Assembly (NCBI RefSeq): GCF_004115925.1 | Contig: NZ_SDDX01000021.1 | Location: forward strand, 186,001 to 250,000 | Length of the DNA stretch: 64,000 nucleotides | Direction: 5' to 3' | From: Lelliottia nimipressuralis | GTDB taxonomy: Bacteria > Pseudomonadota > Gammaproteobacteria > Enterobacterales > Enterobacteriaceae | Shown here: positions 10,679-19,971 of the stretch, piece after piece | Layout of the letters: every line of letters starts with the position of its first letter | How positions within the stretch are numbered: position 1 is the first letter of the stretch | Notes under the pieces: generated by a model | The model's input: only the letters and a program-made list of their open reading frames with translations | Databases searched by the model: none | Told to the model about the DNA's origin: nothing | Program-made: the position numbers and the translations under genes

Positions 10679-12439
10679 ATGACTTTTACACTTCGCCCCT
10701 ATCAGCAGGAAGCCGTTGACGCCACCCTCGCCTGGTTTCGCAAGCACACTGAACCTGCCGCCATCGTCCTGCCCACCGGAGCGGGCAAAAGCCTGGTAAT
10801 TGCCGAACTGGCACGGCTGGCACGTGGCCGGGTGCTGGTGCTGGCCCACGTCAAAGAGCTGGTAGCGCAAAACCATGCCAAATACTGTGCTCTGGGTCTT
10901 GAGGCCGATATCTTCGCCGCCGGGCTGAAACGCAAAGAGAGCCACGGCAAAGTGGTGTTTGGTAGCGTGCAGTCGGTCGCACGAAACCTGGCGCATTTTC
11001 GCAGTGAATTCTCGCTATTGATTGTCGACGAGTGTCATCGGATCAGCGATGACGATGAGAGCCAGTATCAGCAAATCCTTAATCATCTGAAAACAGTAAA
11101 CCCGCAGGTTCGCCTGCTGGGGCTGACCGCTACGCCCTTCCGCCTCGGCAAAGGCTGGATCTATCAGTTCCATTATCACGGCATGGTGCGTGGCGACGAA
11201 AAAGCCCTGTTTCGCGATTGCATCTATGAGCTGCCCCTGCGCTACATGATTAAGCACGGTTATCTGACACCACCCGAGCGGCTGGACATGCCGGTCGTGC
11301 AGTATGATTTCAGCCGCTTGCAGGCCCAGAGTAACGGGCTGTTTAGCGAAGCGGATATGAACCTGGAGCTGAAAAAACAGCAGCGCATCACCCCGCATAT
11401 CATCAGCCAGATCGAAGAGTTCGCCCAGACGCGCAAAGGGGTGATGATTTTCGCGGCCACCGTCGAGCACGCCAGAGAGATAACCGGCCTGCTTCCGTCC
11501 GACGACGCGGCGCTGATCACCGGTGAAACGCCAGGACCCGAGCGTGACACGCTGATCGACGCCTTTAAAGCACAGCAGTTCCGCTATCTGGTGAATGTCT
11601 CGGTGCTGACCACCGGGTTTGACGCCCCGCACGTGGATCTGATTGCGATTTTGCGCCCGACCGAATCCGTCAGCCTGTATCAGCAAATTGTCGGCCGTGG
11701 GCTGCGGCTTTCTCCCGGCAAGACCGACTGTCTGATTCTCGATTACGCCGGGAACCCGCACGATCTCTATTCACCGGAAGTGGGTACGCCAAAAGGCAAA
11801 AGCGGGAACGTCCCGGTGCAGGTGTTCTGTCCGGGCTGCGGTTTCGCCAATACCTTCTGGGGGAAAACCACTGCCGACGGAACCCTGATCGAGCATTTTG
11901 GCCGCCGCTGTCAGGGCTGGTTTGAGGATGATGCCGGCCATCGCGAGCAGTGCGATTACCGTTTTCGCTTTAAAAACTGCCCGCAGTGTAACGCCGAAAA
12001 TGATATTGCCGCGCGGCGCTGTCGCGAATGTGACACGGTGCTGGTCGATCCCGATGACATGCTGAAAGCCGCGCTGAAGCTGAAAGACGCGCTGGTGCTA
12101 CGCTGCTCGGGCATGGCGCTACAACCCGGCGCCGACGAGAAAGGCGAATGGCTGAAAATCACTTATTACGATGAGGACGGCGCAGACGTCAGCGAGCGTT
12201 TTCGTCTGCATACGCCCGCCCAGCGCACGGCTTTTGAACAGCTGTTTATTCGCCCGCATACCCGCACGCCAGGCGTGCCATTGCGCTGGATAACGGTCGC
12301 CGACATCGTCCATCAGCAGGTATTGTTGCGCCACCCGGATTTTGTCGTCGCGCGTAAAAAAGGCCAATTCTGGCAGGTGCGCGAGAAGCTCTTCGATTAC
12401 GAAGGGCGTTTCCGTCGAGCCAATGAATTGCGCGGTTAA
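10679..12439 (+). CDS. radD: RadD (YejH), superfamily 2 DNA repair helicase-like ATPase
   Basis: Recombination and repair ATPase; E. coli RadD works with RecA and single-strand DNA-binding protein in post-replicative and double-strand break repair. 586 residues, as in E. coli. Walker A PTGAGKS at 32-38; DECH box at 117-120; SF2 motif III in [11 protein letters not shown]; motif VI in [16 protein letters not shown]-terminal zinc-binding section has cysteine pairs CPGC, then CPQC and CREC. Divergent from rsuA. Confidence 0.94.
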   Translation: MTFTLRPYQQEAVDATLAWFRKHTEPAAIVLPTGAGKSLVIAELARLARGRVLVLAHVKELVAQNHAKYCALGLEADIFAAGLKRKESHGKVVFGSVQSVARNLAHFRSEFSLLIVDECHRISDDDESQYQQILNHLKTVNPQVRLLGLTATPFRLGKGWIYQFHYHGMVRGDEKALFRDCIYELPLRYMIKHGYLTPPERLDMPVVQYDFSRLQAQSNGLFSEADMNLELKKQQRITPHIISQIEEFAQTRKGVMIFAATVEHAREITGLLPSDDAALITGETPGPERDTLIDAFKAQQFRYLVNVSVLTTGFDAPHVDLIAILRPTESVSLYQQIVGRGLRLSPGKTDCLILDYAGNPHDLYSPEVGTPKGKSGNVPVQVFCPGCGFANTFWGKTTADGTLIEHFGRRCQGWFEDDAGHREQCDYRFRFKNCPQCNAENDIAARRCRECDTVLVDPDDMLKAALKLKDALVLRCSGMALQPGADEKGEWLKITYYDEDGADVSERFRLHTPAQRTAFEQLFIRPHTRTPGVPLRWITVADIVHQQVLLRHPDFVVARKKGQFWQVREKLFDYEGRFRRANELRG

Positions 12440-12563
12440 GGGCACTTTTTATTGATGTGACGGGCGTTTGAGTATAAAATGCCGCCCGCTTCACATCCGT
12501 GAGGCAGAACACTCACCTGCTGCTGGGTCGCCTGTAGCAGGACTTATTTACAGAGAGAAATCA

Positions 12564-12848
12564 ATGTTTACTATCAATGCAGAAGTACGTTCTGTGCAGG
12601 GTAAGGGTGCGAGCCGCCGCCTGCGCGCAGCTAACAAATTCCCGGCTATCATCTATGGTGGCGATGCTGCTCCAGTAGCAATCGAGATGGACCAGGACAA
12701 AGTCTGGAACCAGCAGACTAAAGAAGGTTTCTACACCGAAGTTCTGACTATCGTTATCGATGGCAAAGAAGAAAAAGTGAAAGTTCAGGCTGTTCAGCGT
12801 CACCCGTTCAAGCCAAAACTGTCTCACGTCGACTTCGTTCGCGCTTAA
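12564..12848 (+). CDS. rplY: Ribosomal protein bL25
   Basis: 5S rRNA-binding protein of the large subunit. 94 residues. ATG 12564 ([15 protein letters not shown]) follows a purine-rich CAGAGAGAAA stretch. The frame is open further upstream, but residues before this start do not belong to the family. It stands alone with its own terminator. Confidence 0.97.
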   Translation: MFTINAEVRSVQGKGASRRLRAANKFPAIIYGGDAAPVAIEMDQDKVWNQQTKEGFYTEVLTIVIDGKEEKVKVQAVQRHPFKPKLSHVDFVRA

Positions 12849-12865
12849 TCGCCAACAAGTTGAGA

Positions 12866-12891
12866 AAAACCCCGCATTGCGGGGTTTTTTT
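12866..12891 (+). terminator. Bidirectional terminator between rplY and yejK
   Basis: AAAACCCCGC, short loop, GCGGGGTTTTTTT. The A run on the left and T run on the right let it serve rplY and the convergent yejK. Confidence 0.92.
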
Positions 12892-12898
12892 ATGGCTG

Positions 12899-13906
12899 CT
12901 ATTTACCGCCAGACGTACGGCGTTGCAGCTGGTCGCGCAGGTTCGGCGGTGTACCTTTGATGGTTAAGGTGTCCGTCGCCGGGTCCCAGAAAATGCGCTC
13001 GCCCAGCAGCATGGCATCGAAGTTCACCGTTAACCCGCCGCCGCTACCGGCAAATTTGGTGAGCTGACGCAGGGTGCTGCGATCCGCCGGGAAGCTCTCT
13101 TCCAGCTCGTAGCCTTTATCCGCCGTAAACTCGTGGAAGCTGACCTCGCTGACGCCAGAAAGCTCTTTCGACAGCGACTCCAGTTCAATCTCTTCGCCCG
13201 CCTGCAGCTGTTCGTTGCAGTAGCTGTAAACCTGCTGACGGACGTTCTGACGCTCGGATTTATCGAGGTGCGCTTCTGCGGTGAAATCATCCACGGCCTG
13301 CAGCAGCCCTTTGTTCTGCGCTTTCGCGTTCAGACCTTCGCTGGCACCGAGGAAGTCCATGAAGAAATCGGCGACTTTGCGGCCCACGCGCCCTTTCAGG
13401 AACGTCAGGTATCGCGTTGATTCCGGGTTGGTTTCCCATTCGGTCAGATCGATTCGCGCCACGATATCGGCGTGGTTGATATCCAGATAATGTGTGGAGC
13501 TGATATCCATCTGCTCGTTGACGCGCATGCTGCTCAGATTGCTGAGCACCGTGACCAGCAGGTACTCCACGGCGAGATAGCGGTACTGACAAAACAGTAC
13601 GATACCGCCGTCAGCGAACGGATATTTTGCCAGCTCGTCACGCAGACGCCCGGTTGCCGCGCGGCTAAACGCCAGAAAATCCTCTTCGCCCTGGCGTTGC
13701 AGACGCAGGCTTTCGGCCAGCTCACTCTCGTCGTTGAACATGCCATAGGCTTTATTTTTAGCGCTGTAGACGCGGTGTAGCTCCGCCATCATTTCCGTAA
13801 CGGTAGGCGTTGGTTCCAGTAACGAATCGCGAAGCACCAGCTCCAGGGTTTGCTCATCACGCTTGATAAGCTGGTGCAAGGCAATCTGGTTGATATCCAG
13901 ACTCAT
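12899..13906 (-). CDS. yejK: YejK (NdpA), nucleoid-associated protein
   Basis: Spermidine-nucleoid-associated protein of unknown exact role that in E. coli co-purifies with DNA. 335 residues, the family length, starting [16 protein letters not shown]. Pfam NA37-type sequence throughout; no membrane segments. Divergent from yejL, with about 130 bases between them. Confidence 0.93.
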   Translation of the reverse strand: MSLDINQIALHQLIKRDEQTLELVLRDSLLEPTPTVTEMMAELHRVYSAKNKAYGMFNDESELAESLRLQRQGEEDFLAFSRAATGRLRDELAKYPFADGGIVLFCQYRYLAVEYLLVTVLSNLSSMRVNEQMDISSTHYLDINHADIVARIDLTEWETNPESTRYLTFLKGRVGRKVADFFMDFLGASEGLNAKAQNKGLLQAVDDFTAEAHLDKSERQNVRQQVYSYCNEQLQAGEEIELESLSKELSGVSEVSFHEFTADKGYELEESFPADRSTLRQLTKFAGSGGGLTVNFDAMLLGERIFWDPATDTLTIKGTPPNLRDQLQRRTSGGK

Positions 13907-14040
13907 GATAAACTCTCCTTTAAGACCGGGCGGTATTCAACCACCACCCACGCATGTGTGCAATAGAAGATAAAAAAGGGGAAAAAAAGCTGTTGCTACG
14001 GTAATATGTTGCCCTCTCATCAACAAACTGATTTCGATTT

Positions 14041-14268
14041 ATGCCACAACATTCCCGCTATAGTGATGAACACGTTGAACAACTGCTCAGTGAGCTGGTC
14101 AACGTACTTGAAAAACATAAAACGCCGACCGATCTCTCCCTGATGGTTCTGGGAAATATGGTCACCAACCTTATCAATACCAGCGTTGCTCCGGCCCAAC
14201 GTCAGGCGATCGCAAAATCATTCGCCCACGCGTTGCAGTCATCCGTCAGCGACGACCAGGCGCATTAA
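14041..14268 (+). CDS. yejL: YejL, UPF0352 family small protein
   Basis: 75 residues ([20 protein letters not shown]), the length of E. coli YejL; mostly helical and cytoplasmic. Function unknown. It lies 19 bases before yejM and is probably co-transcribed with it. Confidence 0.92.
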   Translation: MPQHSRYSDEHVEQLLSELVNVLEKHKTPTDLSLMVLGNMVTNLINTSVAPAQRQAIAKSFAHALQSSVSDDQAH

Positions 14269-14287
14269 GGGAAACGAACGACAGTCT

Positions 14288-16048
14288 ATGGTGACGAATC
14301 GTCAGCGCTACCGTGAAAAAGTCTCCCAGATGGTTAGCTGGGGGCACTGGTTTGCCTTGTTCAACATTCTGTTGGCCATGGTACTCGGCAGCCGTTATCT
14401 GTTAGTGGCCGACTGGCCAACGACCTTAACCGGGCGCATTTACTCCTGGATAAGCGTTGTCGGGCACTTTAGCTTTTTGGTCTTCGCCACTTATCTGCTG
14501 ATTCTGTTCCCTCTGACGTTTATCGTGATGTCGCAGAGGCTGATGCGGTTTTTATCCGCAATTCTCGCCACTGTCGGCATGACCCTGCTGCTAATCGACA
14601 GCGAAGTTTTCACCCGTTTTCACCTCCATCTCAATCCCATCGTCTGGGAACTGGTGATCAATCCCGACCAGAACGAAACCGCGCGTGACTGGCAGCTGAT
14701 GTTTATCAGCGTGCCGATTATCCTGCTGATTGAGATGCTGTTCGCCACCTGGAGCTGGCAAAAACTGCGAAGCCTCACCCGCCGTCGCCACTATGCCCAG
14801 CCCGTTGCGGCCCTGTTTTTCGTCGCGTTTATCAGCTCCCATATTATGTACATCTGGGCGGATGCGAACTTCTATCGCCCGATTACTATGCAGCGCGCCA
14901 ACCTGCCGCTCTCCTATCCGATGACGGCACGCCGCTTCCTGGAGAAACACGGCCTGCTGGATGCGCAGGAATATCAGCGCCGTCTGGTGGAACAAGGTAA
15001 TCCTGAAGCCGTGTCGGTCCAGTATCCGCTGAGCGAGTTACGTTATCGCGATATGGGTCAGGGCCAGAACGTTCTGCTTATTACCGTCGACGGTCTGAAC
15101 TACTCCCGTTACGAGAAGCAGATGCCTGCGCTTGCACAGTTTGCCGAGCAGAACATCAACTTCACCCAGCATATGAGCTCGGGAAATAACACCGACGCCG
15201 GTATTTTTGGTCTGTTCTACGGTATCTCCGCCGGCTATATGGACGGCGTGCTTTCCGCCCGAACGCCTGCGGCGCTGATTACCTCCCTGAACCAACAGGG
15301 TTACCAGCTGGGACTGTTCTCCTCTGACGGTTTCAGTAGTCCGCTCTATCGCCAGGCGCTGCTGTCTGATTTCTCACTGCCGCCTGCGCAAAATCAGACT
15401 GACGAACAGACTGCCGGTCAGTGGGTAAACTGGCTCAATCGTTACGCGCAAGAAGATAATCGCTGGTTCTCATGGGTGGCCTTCAACGGCACTAACCTTG
15501 ATGACAGCAATCAAAAAGGCTTTGTCCGCCGCTACAGCCGCGCGGCCGGCAATGTCGACGATCAGATTGCGCGCGTGATTAGCGCCCTGCGCGAATCCGG
15601 CAAGCTGGACAATACCGTGGTGATTATCACTGCGGGCCACGGCGTGCCGCTGGGCGATGAAGCGACGGACATGAACTGGTCGCGCCCTAACCTGCACGTT
15701 CCGCTGGTCGTACACTGGCCGGGTACACCGGCGCAGCGCATCAATATGCTGACAGATCACAAAGATGTGATGACCACGCTGATGCAACGTCTGCTGCACG
15801 TCAGCACACCGGCGAATGAGTATTCTCAGGGTCAGGATCTGTTCAGCGCTACGCGTCGCCATAACTGGGTGACGGCAGCGAGCAATAACACCCTGGCAGT
15901 CACTACGCCAGCACTGACGCTGGTGCTCAACAGCAACGGCAATTACCAGACGTATAACCTGCAGGGTGAGAAGATTCACGACCAAAAACCGCAGCTGAGC
16001 CTGTTGCTACAGGTGCTCACTGACGAGAAACGGTTTATCGCTAACTGA
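14288..16048 (+). CDS. yejM: YejM (PbgA/LapC), inner-membrane regulator of LPS synthesis
   Basis: Essential sensor of lipopolysaccharide that blocks LapB/FtsH-driven degradation of LpxC, tying lipid A synthesis to demand. 586 residues: five N-terminal membrane helices (about 20-190), then a periplasmic alkaline-phosphatase-superfamily domain (LITVDGLNYSRYEKQMPAL, later VVIITAGHGVP). MVTNRQRYREK at 14288 matches the family start and length; the frame runs open further upstream inside yejL. It is the last core gene before the tRNA-Pro insert. Confidence 0.95.
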   Translation: MVTNRQRYREKVSQMVSWGHWFALFNILLAMVLGSRYLLVADWPTTLTGRIYSWISVVGHFSFLVFATYLLILFPLTFIVMSQRLMRFLSAILATVGMTLLLIDSEVFTRFHLHLNPIVWELVINPDQNETARDWQLMFISVPIILLIEMLFATWSWQKLRSLTRRRHYAQPVAALFFVAFISSHIMYIWADANFYRPITMQRANLPLSYPMTARRFLEKHGLLDAQEYQRRLVEQGNPEAVSVQYPLSELRYRDMGQGQNVLLITVDGLNYSRYEKQMPALAQFAEQNINFTQHMSSGNNTDAGIFGLFYGISAGYMDGVLSARTPAALITSLNQQGYQLGLFSSDGFSSPLYRQALLSDFSLPPAQNQTDEQTAGQWVNWLNRYAQEDNRWFSWVAFNGTNLDDSNQKGFVRRYSRAAGNVDDQIARVISALRESGKLDNTVVIITAGHGVPLGDEATDMNWSRPNLHVPLVVHWPGTPAQRINMLTDHKDVMTTLMQRLLHVSTPANEYSQGQDLFSATRRHNWVTAASNNTLAVTTPALTLVLNSNGNYQTYNLQGEKIHDQKPQLSLLLQVLTDEKRFIAN

Positions 16049-16068
16049 TTAATTTTAAATCAGTTAGC
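16040..16068. repeat. Perfect 10-base inverted repeat across the yejM stop
   Basis: GCTAACTGAT and its exact complement ATCAGTTAGC flank a 9-base AT loop, covering the last yejM codons and stop. No T run follows, so a stabilising 3' hairpin is as likely as a terminator. Confidence 0.6.
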
Positions 16069-16079
16069 GTGGTACACTC

Positions 16080-16107
16080 TTGCATTCAGAATGCAAACAG
16101 GTAGTAT
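16080..16107 (+). promoter_or_regulatory. Probable ancestral tRNA-Pro promoter
   Basis: TTGCAT (16080-16085), 16 bases, TAGTAT (16102-16107), ending 13 bases before the decayed tRNA-Pro half at 16121. I infer that it drove the tRNA before the insertion. Confidence 0.5.
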
Positions 16108-16120
16108 CTTTTTCATACGT

Positions 16121-16146
16121 CGGCACGTAGCGTATCGTTATGGGGT
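16121..16146 (+). pseudogene. Decayed 5' half of tRNA-Pro, probable left attachment site
   Basis: The first 12 bases (CGGCACGTAGCG) equal the start of the intact tRNA at 20045. The next bases (TATCGTTATGGGGT) match the anticodon arm at 12 of 14 positions, and similarity stops at the anticodon loop. The 13 bases between are missing; in the intact gene they are bounded by two GTAGCG copies, so slippage between these direct repeats explains the gap. I read this as the host 5' half displaced by an element that recombined in the anticodon loop. Confidence 0.7.
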
Positions 16147-16730
16147 CCCTGCCCCCATAACAGCCTGATTGATCAAGGGAATTTCTTCTCGTAACTGTGA
16201 ATTCACACCCTGCTTTTGCAGTTCTCAAAATGCCACCTAAGCAAAACTTTTCCGCCTGATTTGTTGCAATAAGAGGCAAGGGCGCGCGCCCTTTCAAACT
16301 CTCAGAACGTAGGGAATTACTAGTTTTCGACGGTTGAACCCTGTTCTTATTGTTTGTTTTCCGTGCTACTTGTCTAGCCCTTTACCGCGCTTCTGGTGTG
16401 CTGGTTAACTCCCTTAACCTTTCCCTTGTCGTTCCTTCATAGTGGCATAGCCACGGGAAGTAGAGACAAGCATGTTGAATCTGCTTTCCATCAGGTTAGA
16501 AAGTATCTGGTGTGCAATGTTGTGCTGCGTGTTCGTGAACCTAACCAGATTATGCCTAAGATCGTTACTTCCCCACAAAACAAGGAGAATATGATGATTT
16601 TCAAAACCTATTTTTGTATCAGTTAACACAGTAGGCAATCCGTTTTCCTTCTGTGCTTTGTTAACTAGTGCCAGATACAGACGGCATAACTTCTTTATCT
16701 TCTCTCTGTTTCATATTTCACTCCATCGAC
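16147..16730. other. Degenerate left part of the insert, no intact gene
   Basis: 584 bases of mixed composition. The best coding trace is on the minus strand, open from 16710 to 16414 (KKLCRLYLALVNKAQ near its start, GYATMKERQGKG at its end), but it has no ATG in phase after an upstream stop. It may be the remnant of a small gene; I do not recognise it. Other open frames here look accidental. A GGGCGCGCGCCC palindrome lies near 16280-16291. Confidence 0.35.
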
Positions 16731-16804
16731 TGAATCGCCACGGATAATCTAGACACTTCCGAGCCGTTGTTAATATTGGTTTTCGTATTCTGTCGATGGC
16801 ATCT

Positions 16805-17260
16805 GATTGCTCGAACTATGCCGACGTCTACGGTTATAAAACATTTCGATGTTATCAAAAATATCGCTGCGGGCTTCTTCCCGCGTTCCTTAAATCTTTT
16901 TCTTTTTCCGCTCGCGTTTCAGTAGCTGGAAAAAGCTTTTCTCGACCGTGGACTTCGGTATCCGACTTGAGCCTTTATTCCCACACGTTGCAACAACCGG
17001 CAGACTTTGTTTATACCGCATTGTTGCCCGGTATCCCGCAGATCGAGATAGATCTTGCGATAGCCACAAACACAGCCCGATTCCAGCCAGAACTGCCGGA
17101 TATGCCCCGCCAGCTTCAGGCAGTATGATTCCGTCGTGAATGCGGCTGCTGAAGCCTGACATAAAATCCACGATGATGAACATCCAGAACCCAGCAGGGC
17201 AGACGAACAGGCCAGTAATGACTGTTGTCACGGATAACGGCGTAAATCAATCGAACAGCT
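16805..17260 (-). pseudogene. IS3-family transposase OrfB remnant
   Basis: Minus-strand pieces in more than one frame recall the IS3 OrfB order: GFYVRLQQPHSRR (N-terminal), then a GYRSPRS-like stretch, joined directly to FFQLLKRERKKKKI, which normally lies close to the C-terminus. The catalytic DDE segment is absent and several stops interrupt the rest. Confidence 0.65.
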
Positions 17261-17285
17261 TTGCGAAGTACACTGTGGCTTTTTT

Positions 17286-17546
17286 TTATATATCCCGTTC
17301 GTCAGTAACCCGCTTCAGTTCCTTATGGAGTCGGCGGATCTCAGCCTGAGCATCTGACTGTTCTTTGTTGCTGGAAGAGTCCGATCCATACGCCTTTATC
17401 CAGGCGTAAAGACTGTGGGTGGTGATATCGAGACGTGTTGCCACGCTGGAAACAGAATGATTACGATCAACAACTTGTTTGACAGCTACAATGTTAAACC
17501 CCTCGGGATAACGCTTACCGCTTAGGGGCACATCTCTTTTAGCCAT
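17286..17546 (-). pseudogene. IS3-family transposase OrfA, cut short by a stop
   Basis: 86 residues from MAKRDVPLSGKRYPEGF, with the OrfA helix-turn-helix (HSVSSVATRLDITTHSLYAWIKAYG) and the beginning of the leucine zipper (EIRRLHKELKRV). It ends at ERDI-stop where the family continues ERDILKKA: a single T to A change would turn TTA into TAA, directly at the A-rich frameshift site normally used to make OrfAB. No functional transposase can be made. Confidence 0.75.
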
Positions 17547-17627
17547 TTTAAATGACTCTGAGGTGTCTGTTAAGCCCGTGGCGATTCAGTTTTGCTCTAG
17601 GTACGGTAGGAAACAAATGGAGGATAC

Positions 17628-17652
17628 AAAAAAGGGGCAATCAAGCCCCTTA
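17628..17652 (-). terminator. Terminator of the insert's two-gene unit
   Basis: On the minus strand: AAGGGGC, loop TTGATT, GCCCC, then six T. It follows the 74-residue membrane protein gene immediately. Confidence 0.85.
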
Positions 17653-17654
17653 TG

Positions 17655-17879
17655 TTAAACGTTGAACCAAATAAACTTAATAAATGTGATTACTGAAATG
17701 ATAACCCACAAGACAATGATAGTGCCTAATACATTGATACAATAGTCATAAGTATTAGTTTTACTCTTAACAGCAGAATCAATTATGCTCTGATCTTGTG
17801 AGATACATATACAGATTATTAAAATAATCCAACCTGTAATGATCCAATGCTCAATAGCAAAAACAATAATCCCAGCCAT
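17655..17879 (-). CDS. Small membrane protein coupled to the secreted protein
   Basis: 74 residues, two predicted membrane helices (about 3-27 and 48-72) joined by a short polar loop (QDQSIIDSAVKSKTNT). Its ATG overlaps the stop of the upstream gene by one base (TAATG), so the two are probably translated together, and a terminator closes the unit. AT-rich, unlike the flanking core genes. I recognise no family. Size and shape would suit a membrane anchor, holin-like or immunity-like protein, but nothing shows which. Confidence 0.6.
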   Translation of the reverse strand: MAGIIVFAIEHWIITGWIILIICICISQDQSIIDSAVKSKTNTYDYCINVLGTIIVLWVIISVITFIKFIWFNV

Positions 17880-18883
17880 TAGTAATGGAAACCACCGCCG
17901 CTACGGCCACCGCCAATGTGTTCACCACCACCTAAGCCGTGTGCGCTGTTAGTATTGGCTGCATTGTTACCGCCGTTACCTGTTCCATGTTCAGAACTTT
18001 TATTCGACTTGTCATGACCATTTGAAGAATGAACAGGACTGTTAATAATTGCGTCAACGTGTGGAATAGATACCTGTATTTGTGGAGCTACTTTTGCCAG
18101 TTCACCCGCTGTAGTAGATACAGTCTTACCATTCACTGTAGCGCTTACCTTTGTAGAAGGAGACAAAGTAGAAGCAGCTACATTGATAGAGCCCGTTGCT
18201 GGTCTGGTACTAGTTCCACTGTAATTAACCTGCTGTGTAGGCTGGCTATACTGTGCTGTTAGATTTAGATTACCCTTCATACCATAGTTAGCAATTGATT
18301 CTGCTGCTGCTTTAGCGTCGATCTGCATCTGTGTACGTTGCTGATTAGCTACAGTGAGTGCTGCACCTTTAGCTGCTAGCTCTGCTTGTTTCTGTGCATT
18401 AACTTCTGATACACCACCTGCTACGATCTGTGCTCTTGTACGCTGAACATTAGCCTTTGTTAAACCAGCTCCAGTCACAACAGCATCTGCTGCAATTTGT
18501 GCGGCTTGCTGGTCATTAACCTGTGCTTTCATTGCTGAACCACTTACAGCAGCATCAGCAGCCATTGAATCAGCTTCTGCTTTTGTTTGTGCTGCATGAG
18601 CGTTAGTAGCTTCTGCTCTAGCTTTCTCTGCTGCATCAACCGTAGATTGACTGAAAGAACCATCAGCATTAAAGCGGCCTGAACCATCCCTACTAGTCAC
18701 ATCATTATAAGCAGCATTGGTAGTTTTGCTGTTAGCATCAGCAGTAGCACTATTAGAGATTGCTTGATTAACTGCATCATGAGCGGCGCTAGCTGCTTGA
18801 GTAGCATCATTAAAACTATCAGCAAACACTGAACCAGAAACAGCCATAGATACCAGTAAAGCCAAGATTTTTACAGATTTCAT
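17879..18883 (-). CDS. Secreted Ala-rich protein with Gly/His-rich tail, unknown function
   Basis: 334 residues. Sec signal peptide with cleavage at SVFA-DS (about 21). Residues 25-200 are very rich in Ala, Asn, Gln and Thr, strongly helical and weakly repetitive (NVQRTRAQI, NQQRTQMQI). Residues 205-285 look like beta-rich linker sequence (TKVSATVNGKTVSTTAGEL). The tail from about 286 is Gly, His, Asn and Ser rich and ends GGGRSGGGFHY. No cysteines. Its product should reach the periplasm or beyond; the His/Gly tail could bind metal or a surface, which is inference. A related fragment lies outside the insert at 21363-21494. Translationally coupled to the downstream membrane protein gene. Confidence 0.7.
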   Translation of the reverse strand: MKSVKILALLVSMAVSGSVFADSFNDATQAASAAHDAVNQAISNSATADANSKTTNAAYNDVTSRDGSGRFNADGSFSQSTVDAAEKARAEATNAHAAQTKAEADSMAADAAVSGSAMKAQVNDQQAAQIAADAVVTGAGLTKANVQRTRAQIVAGGVSEVNAQKQAELAAKGAALTVANQQRTQMQIDAKAAAESIANYGMKGNLNLTAQYSQPTQQVNYSGTSTRPATGSINVAASTLSPSTKVSATVNGKTVSTTAGELAKVAPQIQVSIPHVDAIINSPVHSSNGHDKSNKSSEHGTGNGGNNAANTNSAHGLGGGEHIGGGRSGGGFHY

Positions 18884-18903
18884 TTTATTACCTATTTAAT
18901 TAA

Positions 18904-18911
18904 TATTATAT
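18904..18911 (-). promoter_or_regulatory. Possible -10 element for the secreted-protein gene
   Basis: TATAAT on the minus strand (18905-18910), 22 bases before the ATG, in a very AT-rich leader with an AGGT ribosome site. No good -35 at 17 bases. Confidence 0.4.
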
Positions 18912-18959
18912 TACACCAGAAGGAAAACTCTAATCTTAAACACCCAACCTATAATTAAT

Positions 18960-19290
18960 TCAATCTTTGGCACTGCTAATAATCATATCAATATGTTGTT
19001 TAGCTAATCTTGCCCGTACTTCTTGTGACCTATTATCTCTAACAATCTGCACAAAATGGAATAGCCATAAGTTTTCAGTATTAACTATTAATTCATTCCC
19101 TTTGTTTAACGCCACTGCCTCTAAAGTGGAAATAGCAGCAGTTTTAATAATCTCTATCCATACATCATCACAGTAAGCAGTAACCATTCTGGTTAGCGTT
19201 ATCTGTGCTTTTATATCACCTTCTCAAGCCTTTGATAGAAGCATTTGCAAACACTGCTTCATGCTCTCTCACGTAATTATTAAGATTCAT
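18960..19290 (-). pseudogene. Frameshifted small gene of unknown function
   Basis: Two overlapping frames join into one plausible protein of about 109 residues: MNLNNYVREHEAVFANASIK from ATG 19290, ending in a TGA after GLRR, and then, in another phase, EGDIKAQITLTRMVTAYCDD running to SSAKD and a stop at 18960. A one-base indel near 19230 accounts for the break. The downstream part alone could start at ATG 19187 (75 residues). Mostly helical, no signal peptide. I do not recognise the family. Confidence 0.5.
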
Positions 19291-19295
19291 ATAGA

Positions 19296-19627
19296 TAATG
19301 ATTAGGTGATATCATGATTAGATATCTCATATCCCAGAGCAAGAATCTTTAATTAAATTTAACATTTTTCTTTCAAACTATTAATTTATTTATTCTTTAA
19401 ATTATTGATTAAATAGTTATATAGAATGTTTCTACGCGCAGAAAATTAACAGATTATATCTGTGTCACATAGTGAAACAATTTCATATTTGCACTGTTAA
19501 AAGAATGATGGGAATCAAAGAAGATTTCTAAGTCACTGTAAATGATCATAATTTTATAGGGTGCGGAGACATATTGCATGTCTACTCTATAAGAATAAAA
19601 AAATCATATTTAAATGTCTACATTAAT
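19296..19627. other. AT-rich non-coding stretch of the insert
   Basis: 332 bases with many A/T runs; no open frame of note, RNA gene or repeat that I can recognise. Confidence 0.5.
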
Positions 19628-19971
19628 TTAGGGACGAAATGTACTTAGTGAACGATTTTCAGTCAGGAAGAATGAATCATCCCTTGTAATCTTGTCCAAT
19701 GGCTGATTCAGGATTTTAGAGAGGGTGTTAATTCTGAAATATGTAGCCTCATAACCTCCCCTTTTCTTTCCGTTCCTGATCATTACACACTTCATGTACT
19801 CCTCTTTGATTGTTATCAAGTTGTAACTACTACCCTTGATTTCCCGCTCTTGTTCACACGCCCACTTTTCAGCTTGCTCTTTCGTAGGAAAGACTTACTA
19901 CGCGGTGAAGTCCCTGCAATGCATACCTGTGCATTCCATTTACCACTTGCTAAGATCCTGATAGTTGCCAT
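19628..19971 (-). pseudogene. Truncated, frameshifted phage-type tyrosine integrase
   Basis: Starts MATIRILASGKWNAQVCIAG, the arm-type DNA-binding N-terminus of many phage integrases. After SPRSKS (near 19890) a one-base loss moves the frame; the continuation FPTKEQAEKWACEQEREIKG, later FRINTLSKILNQPLDKITRDD, is the expected rest of the N-terminal and core-binding region. The frame then ends at NRSLSTFRP and the whole catalytic domain (R-H-R-Y residues) is missing. The gene lies directly beside tRNA-Pro, the usual place for the integrase of a tRNA-integrating element. Confidence 0.72.

Larger units (their letters stand above)
16731..17588 (-). mobile_element. Internally deleted IS3-family insertion sequence
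   Basis: Both ends carry the same terminal motif, TGAATCGCCACGG, in inverted orientation, continued by imperfect repeats (AGACACTTCCGAG / AGACACCTCAGAG). Inside, on the minus strand, are an orfA (17286-17546) and pieces of orfB in several frames. The orfB start (GFYVRLQQPHSRR) and end (FFQLLKRER) are recognisable, but the DDE core between them is gone. At 858 bases it is about 0.4 kb shorter than a full IS3 element. I see no flanking target duplication. Inactive. Confidence 0.8.

Noticed and set aside
16064..16297. 77-residue frame across the decayed tRNA half
   Set aside because: Runs antisense through the tRNA remnant and promoter and has no family features.
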